Origin: Stakelama saccharophila
GTDB lineage: Bacteria; Pseudomonadota; Alphaproteobacteria; Sphingomonadales; Sphingomonadaceae
Assembly (NCBI RefSeq): GCF_032229225.1
Contig: NZ_CP135076.1
Coordinates: 1,593,001-1,657,000 of the forward strand
Length of the DNA: 64,000 nt
Direction of reading: 5' to 3'
Of the stretch, positions 54,760 through 63,569 are shown in pieces. Position 1 is the stretch's first letter, and every line of letters begins with the position of its first letter. Below the pieces are notes generated by a model, which was given only the letters and a program-made list of their open reading frames with translations, ran no database searches and had not been told where the DNA came from. The translations under genes and the position numbers were made by a program.

Positions 54760-55788
54760 GTGTTTGCCGATGTGATAGCGCCAACGGATCGTCGTGTCAT
54801 CGAGCGCGAAGCGGTCGACGCGCATGAGTTTGCCGAGGGGATCGCAACCCGGTCGGCGCCGGTGGTGCTGCGCGGACAGGTTGCCGCCTGGCCGGCGGTC
54901 GCGGCGGGAAGGGGTGGCCACCGTGCGCTTGCGGACTATGTCGCCCGTTTTGCCGGGGGAGCGCCGGCGGAGACCCTGGTCGGGCCGCCGGAGATCGGCG
55001 GGCGTTTCTTCTATCGCGACGACATGCGGGGGCTCAATTTCAAGCGGGAGCAAATTCCCCTGCGGCGCCTGATGGTCGAATTGCTGCGCATCGCCGATCA
55101 GTCCGCCCCTCCCGCACTCTATGCCAATGCCGCCACCGCCGACGAGCATCTGCCGGGTTGGGCGGAGGAAAACCGACTGGCATTCGATCCCGGCGGCCCC
55201 GCGCGGCTGTGGGTAGGCAATGCCACCCAGGTCGCGACGCATTACGACCGGTCGCCCAATATAGCGTGTGTGGTCGCGGGCAAGCGCCGGTTCACGCTGT
55301 TCCCCCCGGATCAGATCGCGAATCTCTATATCGGGCCGATCGACCGCACGATTGCGGGACCGCCGGCCAGCATGGTCGATCCGGACGCACCGGATCTGAC
55401 CCGTTATCCCCGTTTTTCCGACGCCTTGAAACATGCGCAGGTGGCGGAGCTGGAGCCGGGCGACGCGCTCTTCATTCCGTCGCTGTGGTGGCATCATGTG
55501 CGTGCGTTCGGCGCGATCAACGTGCTGGTGAACTATTGGCGCGACGATGCCGAACTGCCGTCTCCCTTCGTCGCGCTGGTCCACGCCATGATGAGCGTGC
55601 GTGACCTGCCACATGCGGAGAAAACGGCGTGGCGTAGCTGGTTCGATCATTATGTCTTCGGCGCCAATGCCGATCGCGCGGCCGACCATCTGCCCGATTT
55701 CATCCGCGGGGTGCTCGGCCCGCCGAGCGCGGAGCGGACGAAGCAGCTTCGCGCCTATGTCATGGGGTCGCTGCACCAGGAGGGCTGA
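54760..55788 (+). CDS. Cupin-like (JmjC-type) oxygenase domain protein
   Basis: 342 residues from GTG 54760, with no clear ribosome site. A cupin_8/JmjC-like fold is indicated by VVLRGQVAAWPAV at the N-terminus, the metal-ligand pattern HYDRSPNIACVVAGKRRFTLFPP (His-x-Asp) and GDALFIPSLWWHHVRA (distal His). Such proteins are 2-oxoglutarate/Fe(II) hydroxylases or their relatives. In sphingomonads and Caulobacter they often occur with tryptophan-halogenase-like genes beside TonB receptors, as here. No substrate can be named. The gene points toward the GH9 gene, convergent, with a 20-bp gap. Confidence 0.75.
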   Translation: MFADVIAPTDRRVIEREAVDAHEFAEGIATRSAPVVLRGQVAAWPAVAAGRGGHRALADYVARFAGGAPAETLVGPPEIGGRFFYRDDMRGLNFKREQIPLRRLMVELLRIADQSAPPALYANAATADEHLPGWAEENRLAFDPGGPARLWVGNATQVATHYDRSPNIACVVAGKRRFTLFPPDQIANLYIGPIDRTIAGPPASMVDPDAPDLTRYPRFSDALKHAQVAELEPGDALFIPSLWWHHVRAFGAINVLVNYWRDDAELPSPFVALVHAMMSVRDLPHAEKTAWRSWFDHYVFGANADRAADHLPDFIRGVLGPPSAERTKQLRAYVMGSLHQEG

Positions 55789-55808
55789 TTGCGGCGCGGG
55801 CGCGGCGG

Positions 55809-57626
55809 CTATTCTCCTGCCGACGGCGTGAGATAGGATGCGATCCAGAGCAGTGGCGCATTCCAGTTGATCGCGACTTCGTTCATGGTGAACGCGCGTG
55901 GATCATCGCGCCAGCAGCGCATCGGCGCACACGTGCCGCGCATCGTTTCGGCCACCGGATCGCCCATGCTGGTGGAATTGGGGCCGCCCGAGAGCACGCC
56001 GGGCGGCGGCGGTGGAAGATCGGCGTCCAGCGAATGCGCCCAGAACCGGTGATGCGGCCGCTCCATCGGCCGGGTGCCGAACCCGCTGACATAAGACTGG
56101 TCGAGGGGGTTGCGGCCGAGGATGTAGTCCATCGCGTCGATCACGCCGGCCCGATATTTTTCGTCGCCGGTAAAGTCCGCCGCCAGTGCCAGCATCAGCG
56201 CACGGTTGAGGATGGTCGAGTTCGACCCCCAGGGATAGCGCAGCGTGGCATAAGGGATGTGGTAGCCGGATTGCGCTTCGTCCGCGAGAAAGCGGTCGGC
56301 TGCCGCGATGATGCGGGTTTGCGCGGCCTCGGCTCGCCTGGCGCTCGCCGTGTCGCCGTTCAGGGCCAGCGTGATCGCGCCCAGCGCCGCCACGTCGCCC
56401 CAGCTCGGCGCGTCGAGGGACGCCGCTGCCGCATCGAGGCGATCGAGCACCTTCGCGTAGGCTGGCTCGCCCGTCGTGGCATAGAGTTCCGCTGCCGCCC
56501 AGTAGAATTCGTCGTCGAGATGCCGGTCGCCATAGCTGCCGCTGCCCGTGAAGCTTTCCGGCGCATATATGTCTGGATGCCGCAAGGCGGCGGCGAAGGC
56601 GCGCCGCGCGGCGGCGAGGCAGCGATCGGCGAAATCGGGATCCGTCTTGCGCCGGATGCGGGCGCATTGCGCAGCGGTCGCCGCGAGGTTGAGCGTGGCT
56701 GCGGTGCTGACCGGATAGAGCGCGCGGGGCTGATCGTCCCGGGCGGGAGGGGTGGGGAGCGGAGTCCATTGCCGGTCCGCAACCTTGTGGTGGACCATCC
56801 CGCCGGCATCGATGGTGCGCAGGCGCAGAGGCCCCGCATCCGGCTGATCGACCGTCGGCACCGTCGCGGCCTCGCCCTCCGGTATCTGCATCGACAGCAG
56901 AAAGGCCATTTCCCACCGGGCCTCGTCCAGCAGATCGTTTGCCCCGTTGCCGGCCTCGGGCAGGCGGGCGGTGCCGTCCGCAAACGGTGGCGCCTCGCCG
57001 GATGCGCGAGCGCGTTCATAGAGGTTCTGGAGCGTCCAGAGTGTGATGCCGCCGTTCACGACATATTTGCCCTGGTCGCCGGCGTCGTACCATCCGCCGG
57101 TCACGTCCAGGCGGTAATCGCATCCCGGCCAGTCGGTGCCGCGTTGATCGGTGCCGGCGAAGCAGGAGACGACTTCGTGCGGATGCCCGGCCGGCCGCGC
57201 CCATTTCGCTCCGCCGGCATAGCGCGCCTCGATGGGGATGCCGGCGCGCGTCTGGTAGAAATAGTTGAGCGCGGCGCCGGCGAGCGGGGAATAGGGATCG
57301 CGGGTGACGGCAAAGGACTGGGGTGCGTGGCCTTCGACCTCCAGCCGGTAGCGTCCGACAGGCAAGACCCGGTCGAGCGCGATCAAATGGACATGGTCGC
57401 CCGAAGCGGCGTCGGCGCGGCCGGACATGCTTTTCCCGCGTGCGGCGACACTGCCGTCCTTTGCGCGGACGGTCCAGGCGAGCGGTCGATCGGCCGGATC
57501 GGCGACGATGATCCGCTTCGGCCCGTCCGGGATGAAGCCGAGCTGGTTCAGATGCACGTCGGGCGCGGCGGCCGCGCCCGGTGATGCGGCGGCCAGGGTC
57601 AGGGCGACTGCCGAAAACAGGGTCAT
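55809..57626 (-). CDS. GH9 endoglucanase-like hydrolase, exported
   Basis: 605 residues from ATG 57624-57626, which overlaps the halogenase stop as ATGA; TTG 57635 is an alternative with a closer GGAGG. Signal about 1-20 (AAASPGAAAA). An Ig-like CelD N-domain (about 22-110, VHLNQLGFIPDGPKRIIVAD) precedes the GH9 barrel. Asp181 and Asp184 lie in GGWYDAGDQGKYVVNG, and the acid Glu583 in NEVAINWNAPLLW. GH9 members attack beta-1,4-glucans, including glucomannan or xyloglucan backbones. It is co-transcribed with a halogenase gene, an unusual pairing. Confidence 0.9.
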   Translation of the reverse strand: MTLFSAVALTLAAASPGAAAAPDVHLNQLGFIPDGPKRIIVADPADRPLAWTVRAKDGSVAARGKSMSGRADAASGDHVHLIALDRVLPVGRYRLEVEGHAPQSFAVTRDPYSPLAGAALNYFYQTRAGIPIEARYAGGAKWARPAGHPHEVVSCFAGTDQRGTDWPGCDYRLDVTGGWYDAGDQGKYVVNGGITLWTLQNLYERARASGEAPPFADGTARLPEAGNGANDLLDEARWEMAFLLSMQIPEGEAATVPTVDQPDAGPLRLRTIDAGGMVHHKVADRQWTPLPTPPARDDQPRALYPVSTAATLNLAATAAQCARIRRKTDPDFADRCLAAARRAFAAALRHPDIYAPESFTGSGSYGDRHLDDEFYWAAAELYATTGEPAYAKVLDRLDAAAASLDAPSWGDVAALGAITLALNGDTASARRAEAAQTRIIAAADRFLADEAQSGYHIPYATLRYPWGSNSTILNRALMLALAADFTGDEKYRAGVIDAMDYILGRNPLDQSYVSGFGTRPMERPHHRFWAHSLDADLPPPPPGVLSGGPNSTSMGDPVAETMRGTCAPMRCWRDDPRAFTMNEVAINWNAPLLWIASYLTPSAGE

Positions 57627-59140
57627 GGCGTGCAATGCTCCTCCAGATAGCGACGATGATCGGGCATATGGCCCAGACAGATGTCGATGGTGCTTCGGAT
57701 GTGCGCGAGGCGGTTGCGCGTCTCTTCGATCGTCAGGACGTTGGCCATGGGATCGTATCCCGTCGCGGCGACATCCTGTCCCTGCAGCAGGGCGAACCAG
57801 CTCGTCGCGTTGAAGAGTTCGTCGTCGTCGCGAAAGGTCCGGCCGCGGTCCCGGAAAAGGGCGATCTTCTCGCTCACGCTATGCGGAACGTCCATGGCGC
57901 GGCACCGGCGCCAGAATTCCGAATCTGTGCGATCGGTGACGTGATAGTGGCAGATCAGGAAGTCGCGCACCTGTTCGTAGTCGCGCGCCATCAGCCGATT
58001 GTACCGGTCCGCGACGGCGGGATCGAAGCGCTTGTCGGGGAACAGGTTGAGCAACCTGGCCAGTCCGCTCTGGATCAGCCAGATGCCGGTCGATTCGAGC
58101 GGCTCCAAAAACCCGGAGGCAAGGCCCAGGGCGACGCAATTGCCGATCCAGAAGCGATCGCGCCGGCCGGTGCGGAAGGAAAGGGTGCGCGGCGCAGCGA
58201 GCGCCGTGCCGTCGAGGCCGTCCAGCAACATGGCCGTCGCTTCGTCCTCGCTCATGTGATCGCTGCAGAACACATGGCCGTGGCCGGTTCGGTGCTGCAA
58301 CGGGATGCGCCATTGCCAGCCGGCCGGCCGCGCGGTGGCTCGGGTAAGGCTGGGTAGGATCTTCGTTGCTTCCGTCGGCACGGTGACGGCCCGATCGCAC
58401 GGCAACCACCGCGACCAGTCGATATGGTTCGCGCCGAGTGCCTGCTGGATCAGCAGCCCGCGAAATCCGGAGCAATCGATGAAGAAGTCGCCGGCTACCC
58501 GGCTGCCGTCATCGAGGACGACCGACTCGATATGACCGCTTCCGCCGTCACGCACGGCGTCGACGATCCGTCCTTCACGCCGCACGAGACCATGTCGCTC
58601 CGCGAACCGCCGCAGAAAAGCGGCATAGCGTCCTGCCTCGAAATGATAGGCGTAGGTGATCTGCGACAGTGGGGAATTACCATTGTCGATCGGGTGCATG
58701 AAACGGCCCTGCCGGCCGGCGCGCGCCTGCAGCGAATAGGCATCCAGCGGATCGGCTTCGCCTGCAAGGTGCAACCGCTGCCAGAACGCCGAAAAGGAGA
58801 CGCCATGCATGTCGGTCCCGTAGCGGCCGAACGCATGGACATAGTGAGCGCCGATCCGGGCCCAGTCGCGGAACTCGATCCCCAGCTTGAAGCTGCCGCC
58901 GGTCGCGTCGAGGAACGCGTTCTCATCGATACCCAGCATGCGGTGGAACGTTACGATGGGAGGAATCGTGGCCTCGCCAACGCCGACAGTGCCGATCGCA
59001 TCCGATTCGATCAGCGTGACGGAAATACCGGCCGGTCCCAGCAGACGGCTCAGGCACGCACCGGCCATCCAGCCGGCCGTGCCGCCGCCGACGATTACGA
59101 TATGGCGGATACGGTTGGGGTCGTCGGCTTCGTGCGACAT
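57623..59140 (-). CDS. Flavin-dependent tryptophan-halogenase family protein 3
   Basis: 505 residues. Intact motifs: GGGTAGW (18-24), Lys85 in SFKLGIEF, WQWRIP (275-280), Glu349 in EPLESTGIW. It should be able to form and deliver hypohalous acid. Its stop overlaps the start of the GH9 gene, so the two are translated together. A LacI-type site 58 bp upstream links it to xylan regulation, and a TonB receptor is divergent. Substrate unknown. Confidence 0.88.
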   Translation of the reverse strand: MSHEADDPNRIRHIVIVGGGTAGWMAGACLSRLLGPAGISVTLIESDAIGTVGVGEATIPPIVTFHRMLGIDENAFLDATGGSFKLGIEFRDWARIGAHYVHAFGRYGTDMHGVSFSAFWQRLHLAGEADPLDAYSLQARAGRQGRFMHPIDNGNSPLSQITYAYHFEAGRYAAFLRRFAERHGLVRREGRIVDAVRDGGSGHIESVVLDDGSRVAGDFFIDCSGFRGLLIQQALGANHIDWSRWLPCDRAVTVPTEATKILPSLTRATARPAGWQWRIPLQHRTGHGHVFCSDHMSEDEATAMLLDGLDGTALAAPRTLSFRTGRRDRFWIGNCVALGLASGFLEPLESTGIWLIQSGLARLLNLFPDKRFDPAVADRYNRLMARDYEQVRDFLICHYHVTDRTDSEFWRRCRAMDVPHSVSEKIALFRDRGRTFRDDDELFNATSWFALLQGQDVAATGYDPMANVLTIEETRNRLAHIRSTIDICLGHMPDHRRYLEEHCTP

Positions 59141-59197
59141 CGCTCTCCCTTGTCGGCGCGGACGAACGTGGCGATCGCCGGCCGGCTGAACTTTTAT

Positions 59198-59213
59198 TCG
59201 TTAGCGTTCTCAT
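59198..59213 (-). promoter_or_regulatory. LacI-type operator before halogenase-GH9 operon
   Basis: TCGTTAGCGTTCTCAT, the weakest of the eight copies, 58 bp before the halogenase start in the divergent promoter region. Confidence 0.4.
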
Positions 59214-59342
59214 TACGCCACGATCTGCGCAAATGTCGAATGCACCGCAAAACGCGGATTCCTTCGTAAAACGACAGTTACACAAAAGCTTCTTGCGTCG
59301 CCACCATGGCTTGTATAACAAACTCGGTAAAGCAAGGCGCAC

Positions 59343-59358
59343 TTGATAGCGCTAACAA
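59343..59358 (+). promoter_or_regulatory. LacI-type operator before TonB receptor
   Basis: TTGATAGCGCTAACAA, one mismatch from the perfect palindrome, 15 bp before the receptor start and overlapping its leader. Confidence 0.7.
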
Positions 59359-59373
59359 CATGGGAGGGGGTAT

Positions 59374-62300
59374 ATGGCCAAGCCACAAGCCATTCTGGCG
59401 TCCACATTTCTCGAGCGCCGTTTCACGATTCGCCTGTTGGGAGGGGCGTCGTCCCTGGCGCTGTGCATGGCGGCCGCGCCTGCAATGGCCGCGGCACCGC
59501 ATGGAAGTCCTCGGAACCAGAGCGCGGGACAGCAGGACAGCAGCCGACCGCAGACGGGCGATCAGGACGAGGATCAGGATAATGGGGGCGTGGCGCCGAC
59601 CGACAGCGCCGCGACGGAGCCCCAGACGGACCAGCCGGTCAACGAGATCGTCGTCACCGGCATTCGCAGCAGCCTGAAGAGCGCTCAGGCGCTGAAGCGC
59701 AACTCCGATGTGGTGGGCGATTCGATCACGGCGGAAGATATCGGCGCGTTGCCGGACCGTTCGGTGACCGAGGCGCTGCAGCGCGTACCGGGCGTTTCGA
59801 TCAGCCATTTCGAGGCCGGGGTCGACCCGGATCACTTCTCGACCGAAGGTTCGGGAGTCGTCATCCGCGGGCTTACCTATACGCGTTCGGAGCTCAACGG
59901 GCGCGACACCTTTTCCGCCAACAATCAGCGCGGTCTGAGCTTCGCGGACGTTCCGTCGGAGCTTCTCGGCGGGGTCGACGTGTTCAAGAGCCCGTCGGCC
60001 GAGATGATCGAGGGCGGCATCGCCGGCACCGTCAACCTGCGTACGCGCAAGCCCTTCGACGCCGACGGGCTGGTGGTCGCCGGCACGGCGGAGATCAATT
60101 ATGGCGATTTCGTCGACAATTCCGCCCCGACGGTGTCGGCGCTGGTGAGCGACCGGTGGGATACCGGCATCGGCGAGTTCGGCGTGCTCGCCAGTTTCGT
60201 TCGCAGCGAGGTCGTATCGCGCGCCGACAGCGTGCAGATTTCCAACTGGGGCGAGCGTCTGCTCGGAAACGACGGTGTCCTGTATCAGCCCGGTGCGACA
60301 TACGACGACGGGGAGCCGATACCCGGAACGACGATGTACCTGCCGCGCGGTGCAGCGCAGCGCAGCCAGGAATTCGATCGAACGCGCTATGGCTATTCGG
60401 CCGCACTGCAATATCGCAGCCCCGACGAGTCGCTGAACGCGACGTTCCAATTCCTGCGTTCGGATTCGCGCCAGACCTGGACCGAACACTCGATCGAGGT
60501 CGCGACCGACAACGTCCTTTCAAACGGCGATGCCCAGCCCTATCCGGGAACGGAATTCGCATATGATGACGACAACGTCTTTACCGACGGCATCATCACG
60601 GCGCCGAACGGTTATCGCGCCGGCGACAATCCGCGGGCGCCGGAAAACGGATTGCAGAGCAACAACATCTCCCGCGGCAATAACGGCCGGTTCGTCACCA
60701 GCGACTATAGCGCCAACATCAAATGGAATGCGACGGACCGCCTCGCGGTCAACCTCGATTATCAGCACGTCGATTCCTTCGTCGACGTCTATGACATGAC
60801 GATCTGGGGATCGACGTTCCAGAACGCCGAGATCCACATGCACGGGGATGATCCGGCGACCGTCGACTTCCTGCCGATCGGGAACGAAACGACGCCGTAT
60901 TTCGACGAGGCGCACGATAGCTATCTCGATCCGTATAACAGCTTCTACCGCTCCGCGATGGACCATATCGAGCAGAGCAAGGGCAATGAGGATGCTGCCC
61001 GGATCGATCTGGATTATGCCTTTCCGGACGATCCGTGGCTGGAATCGCTCCGCGCTGGTTATCGCTTTTCCGATCGCAAGAACGTCTCCAAGTCGACCAG
61101 CTATAACTGGGGTGCCCTGAGCGAAATCTGGGGTGGCTCGGGTCCGGTCTGGTTCGATGAGTCCGTAGACGGCGACCCGAACAGCGCTGGCGGGAGCCCG
61201 GGACCGCAGGAAGCGTTCTTCTACGACAACTTCTTCCGCGGTCAGGCCAACGACGCATCGCACGGCGGTCGATTGTTTGCTCCGTCCGACCTGGTGCTGG
61301 ATTATGATGCGGCAAGCCAGGCCGGGCTCGCGATCGGCGACGAATGGCGAGACCGGCTGCTTGATGGATGTCCCCAAAACTGGGTGCCGGTGGCGCAACG
61401 TTGCGATACGCTGGACGGTACGCCGTTCCTGCCGGGAGAGGTCAATCCCATTCACGAGCGGACGCATGCCGCATACGTTCAGGCGAGCTGGGACCACGAC
61501 TTCAACAACGGGTGGGACCTGTCGGGCAATGTCGGGTTTCGGTATGTTCATACCGACAGAAGGGCGAGCGGCTTCCTGTCCTTTCCACAAAACACCGTCA
61601 CGTGCGAGGAGGCGGATGACGGTACTCCGCCGCGTCCGATCTGCTCTTACGGTCCTGAACTTATCGATGCGGTAAATCGCTTTCAGAATGGTGCGACAAC
61701 TGCGACGACGAGCGATCTTAGCTATGACTATCTGCTTCCGAGTCTGAACGCGAAGCTGTCCGTGGGCGGCGGATTGCAGTTCCGGCTTGCGATCAACCGG
61801 GCCATCGCACCACCGGATTTTGACGATACGCGCAACTATTACAACGTAGCCTTGAATACGGACGACCAGGTCGTGCTGTCGAATAACGGGCCGATCGGCA
61901 TCTTTCAGATCGGCAACCCGAATTTGAAGCCCGTGGTGGCGCACAATTACGATGCTACGGCCGAATGGTATTTCTCCGATGTCGGACAGCTAACATTGTC
62001 GCTGTTCCACAAGGACCTGTATAACGTCGCGACGACGTCGACGGAGCGGCAGAGCTTCACCAACAACGGCGAAACGTTCGACGCGATCGTGACGACGCCG
62101 TTGAATTCCGACGATGTCGGCAAGATCAACGGTCTGGAACTCGCCTATCAGCAGACCTATGATTTCCTGCCGGGCATATTGTCCGGTCTCGGTCTGTCGG
62201 CGAACTTCACTTATGTGGACTCCTCGGGGGTCTCGAACAGTTCGATCGATCCCGACGATCCGAATGTCGCGGACGGTAATCTGGTGTCGGTCGACACCAG

Positions 62301-62655
62301 CAAATTGCCGCTCGAGGGCCTGTCGAAATATCAGTTCAACGTGACGCCCTTTTATTCTCGAAACGGGCTGGAAATTCGGGCGGCCTATTCGTGGCGCTCG
62401 CGCAACCTCCTGACGACGCGGGACGTGATCGTACCGAACTCGCCGGTGTTCAACGAAGCCTATGGCCAGCTCGACGCGTCGATCTTCTATGCCGTGACGG
62501 ATAATATCCGCATGGGATTCCAGGCGGTGAACCTGACCAACTCGATCTCCGAGACGCAATATGTCATCAACGACGAACTGCTGAAGCGGCCGCGCAACTG
62601 GTTCATCAACGACACGCGCTTCACCTTCTCCATTCGGGCGCAGTTCGGCGACTGA
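59374..62655 (+). CDS. TonB-dependent receptor (xylo-oligosaccharide uptake, inferred)
   Basis: 1093 residues; GGGAGGGGG before ATG 59374. Long signal region to about APAMAA (40), then an acidic, Gln-rich linker (45-88) and NEIVVTGIRSSL (90-101). Plug motif EDIGALPDRSVTEALQRVPG and IRGLTYTRSELNGRDTF. The barrel ends FTFSIRAQFGD. Larger than the arabinose-side receptor by about 120 residues. The LacI-type site at its start and the nearby xylanolytic genes suggest xylan fragments as ligand. A terminator follows. Confidence 0.93.
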   Translation: MAKPQAILASTFLERRFTIRLLGGASSLALCMAAAPAMAAAPHGSPRNQSAGQQDSSRPQTGDQDEDQDNGGVAPTDSAATEPQTDQPVNEIVVTGIRSSLKSAQALKRNSDVVGDSITAEDIGALPDRSVTEALQRVPGVSISHFEAGVDPDHFSTEGSGVVIRGLTYTRSELNGRDTFSANNQRGLSFADVPSELLGGVDVFKSPSAEMIEGGIAGTVNLRTRKPFDADGLVVAGTAEINYGDFVDNSAPTVSALVSDRWDTGIGEFGVLASFVRSEVVSRADSVQISNWGERLLGNDGVLYQPGATYDDGEPIPGTTMYLPRGAAQRSQEFDRTRYGYSAALQYRSPDESLNATFQFLRSDSRQTWTEHSIEVATDNVLSNGDAQPYPGTEFAYDDDNVFTDGIITAPNGYRAGDNPRAPENGLQSNNISRGNNGRFVTSDYSANIKWNATDRLAVNLDYQHVDSFVDVYDMTIWGSTFQNAEIHMHGDDPATVDFLPIGNETTPYFDEAHDSYLDPYNSFYRSAMDHIEQSKGNEDAARIDLDYAFPDDPWLESLRAGYRFSDRKNVSKSTSYNWGALSEIWGGSGPVWFDESVDGDPNSAGGSPGPQEAFFYDNFFRGQANDASHGGRLFAPSDLVLDYDAASQAGLAIGDEWRDRLLDGCPQNWVPVAQRCDTLDGTPFLPGEVNPIHERTHAAYVQASWDHDFNNGWDLSGNVGFRYVHTDRRASGFLSFPQNTVTCEEADDGTPPRPICSYGPELIDAVNRFQNGATTATTSDLSYDYLLPSLNAKLSVGGGLQFRLAINRAIAPPDFDDTRNYYNVALNTDDQVVLSNNGPIGIFQIGNPNLKPVVAHNYDATAEWYFSDVGQLTLSLFHKDLYNVATTSTERQSFTNNGETFDAIVTTPLNSDDVGKINGLELAYQQTYDFLPGILSGLGLSANFTYVDSSGVSNSSIDPDDPNVADGNLVSVDTSKLPLEGLSKYQFNVTPFYSRNGLEIRAAYSWRSRNLLTTRDVIVPNSPVFNEAYGQLDASIFYAVTDNIRMGFQAVNLTNSISETQYVINDELLKRPRNWFINDTRFTFSIRAQFGD

Positions 62656-62692
62656 CCGTTCGAACGGGGTCTTCCTCCTCCCTGAACCTTCG

Positions 62693-62727
62693 GCCCGCTT
62701 CGCGTCATCGTGGAGCGGGCATTTTTT
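62693..62727 (+). terminator. Rho-independent terminator after TonB receptor
   Basis: A 7-bp stem GCCCGCT / AGCGGGC with a 14-base loop, followed by ATTTTTTG, 37 bp after the receptor stop. Confidence 0.75.
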
Positions 62728-62781
62728 GCCCGGCCGGTCCGTTGCCTTTTCGCCGCGCCGGGCATAAGCGGACGCGGTAGG

Positions 62782-62857
62782 GCCGGTTTAGCTCAGTTGG
62801 TAGAGCAGCGGTTTTGTAAACCGAAGGTCGCGGGTTCGAATCCTGCAACCGGCACCA
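62782..62857 (+). tRNA. tRNA-Thr (anticodon TGT)
   Basis: 76 bases with encoded CCA. Acceptor stem GCCGGTT / AACCGGC, discriminator A. D-arm GCTCAGTTGGTAGAGC, anticodon loop TTTGTAA giving TGT (reads ACA), T-arm GGGTTCGAATCC. Confidence 0.95.
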
Positions 62858-63299
62858 GCTCATTCGGAAAGATTGTAGAAGTTCGCAGAATTCTACGGGT
62901 GGTAGCCAGGCTGGCACCATAATCGACAACGGGATTATCCTGACGCAGCCGCCAAGGTGTCAAGGAAGGCGGGATCACGTCAGAAAACCCGCGGGTGTCC
63001 CGCAATTTGAAGAGCTTGGGCAGAACAGAGCGGAATCCCACTGCTCCGCTCCGCTCTCCGTCCGAACCCGCGCTCATACCTGGTCGAAGCGCAACGCACA
63101 GGGGTCGGTGACCGGCACCTTCGGCAAGTCTTCCACTATTACGGTTCCGGAATGGCGCCCGATCGCCGCCACGCGCCGGCCCCGCCTGGAATGAAGGAAA
63201 ATGCCTGTCCTTCCGCTTCAACCGCGATGGTGACGACATGAATCAGCACCGGGCCCATGCACGGGCGCGCGAGCACGTACATCTCCGGCCGGTCATGGC
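62858..63299. other. Intergenic or decayed sequence, no intact gene
   Basis: About 440 bp after tRNA-Thr with no convincing intact gene. On the minus strand two short frames past the GH78-like remnant read like protein tails. One ends in GAIPEP near 63140. The other, in a shifted frame, ends LPKVPVTDPCALRFDQV near 63080. They may be further pieces of the same broken gene, but no family is recognised. Confidence 0.35.
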
Positions 63300-63569
63300 C
63301 ACACGGTCATCGGATGGTCGGAAGGTGCGACGTTATACTTTCCGCGAACCGGTCCTCCGACGTTGAAAGGCCTGCTCGCGACGAAGACGCGATACGCTGT
63401 TTGCCGAACACTGCGGTCGGCCATTTCCAGACTGAGCGGATATTGGGTATATCCGACCTGCAAGCCGTCGATCGCGACGCCGGCCGGGTCGGACGCGCGC
63501 CTGCGCGGCGCGGCTGCCGGCCAGCGCCGTGCCGGTGGTGGCGAGGAATCGCCCGCGGCCAGGGTTCAT
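63300..63569 (-). pseudogene. Frameshifted N-terminal remnant, GH78 alpha-L-rhamnosidase-like
   Basis: ATG 63567-63569 overlaps the stop of the upstream beta-helix gene (ATGA) and begins a signal-like MNPGRGRFLATTGTALAG. Near 63500 the meaning moves to another frame, ASDPAGVAIDGLQVGY, then YPLSLEMADRSVRQTAYRVFVASRP split here for length: RQTAYRVFVAS is the characteristic opening of GH78 rhamnosidases. The frame stops soon after (PSDHPMTVWP, near 63297), far short of the usual 800 or more residues. At least one frameshift plus a large loss is implied. Family assignment rests on this short motif only. Confidence 0.45.

Noticed and set aside
62850-62920. Possible attachment-site duplication (CCGGCACCA at the tRNA-Thr 3' end and CTGGCACCA about 60 bp later)
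   Set aside because: Only 8 of 9 bases match, no integrase is near, and no element is bounded by the pair.
62793-63239. Minus-strand frame ending AGFEPATFGLQNRCSTN
   Set aside because: The recognisable tail is the antisense translation of tRNA-Thr, a well-known false protein motif.
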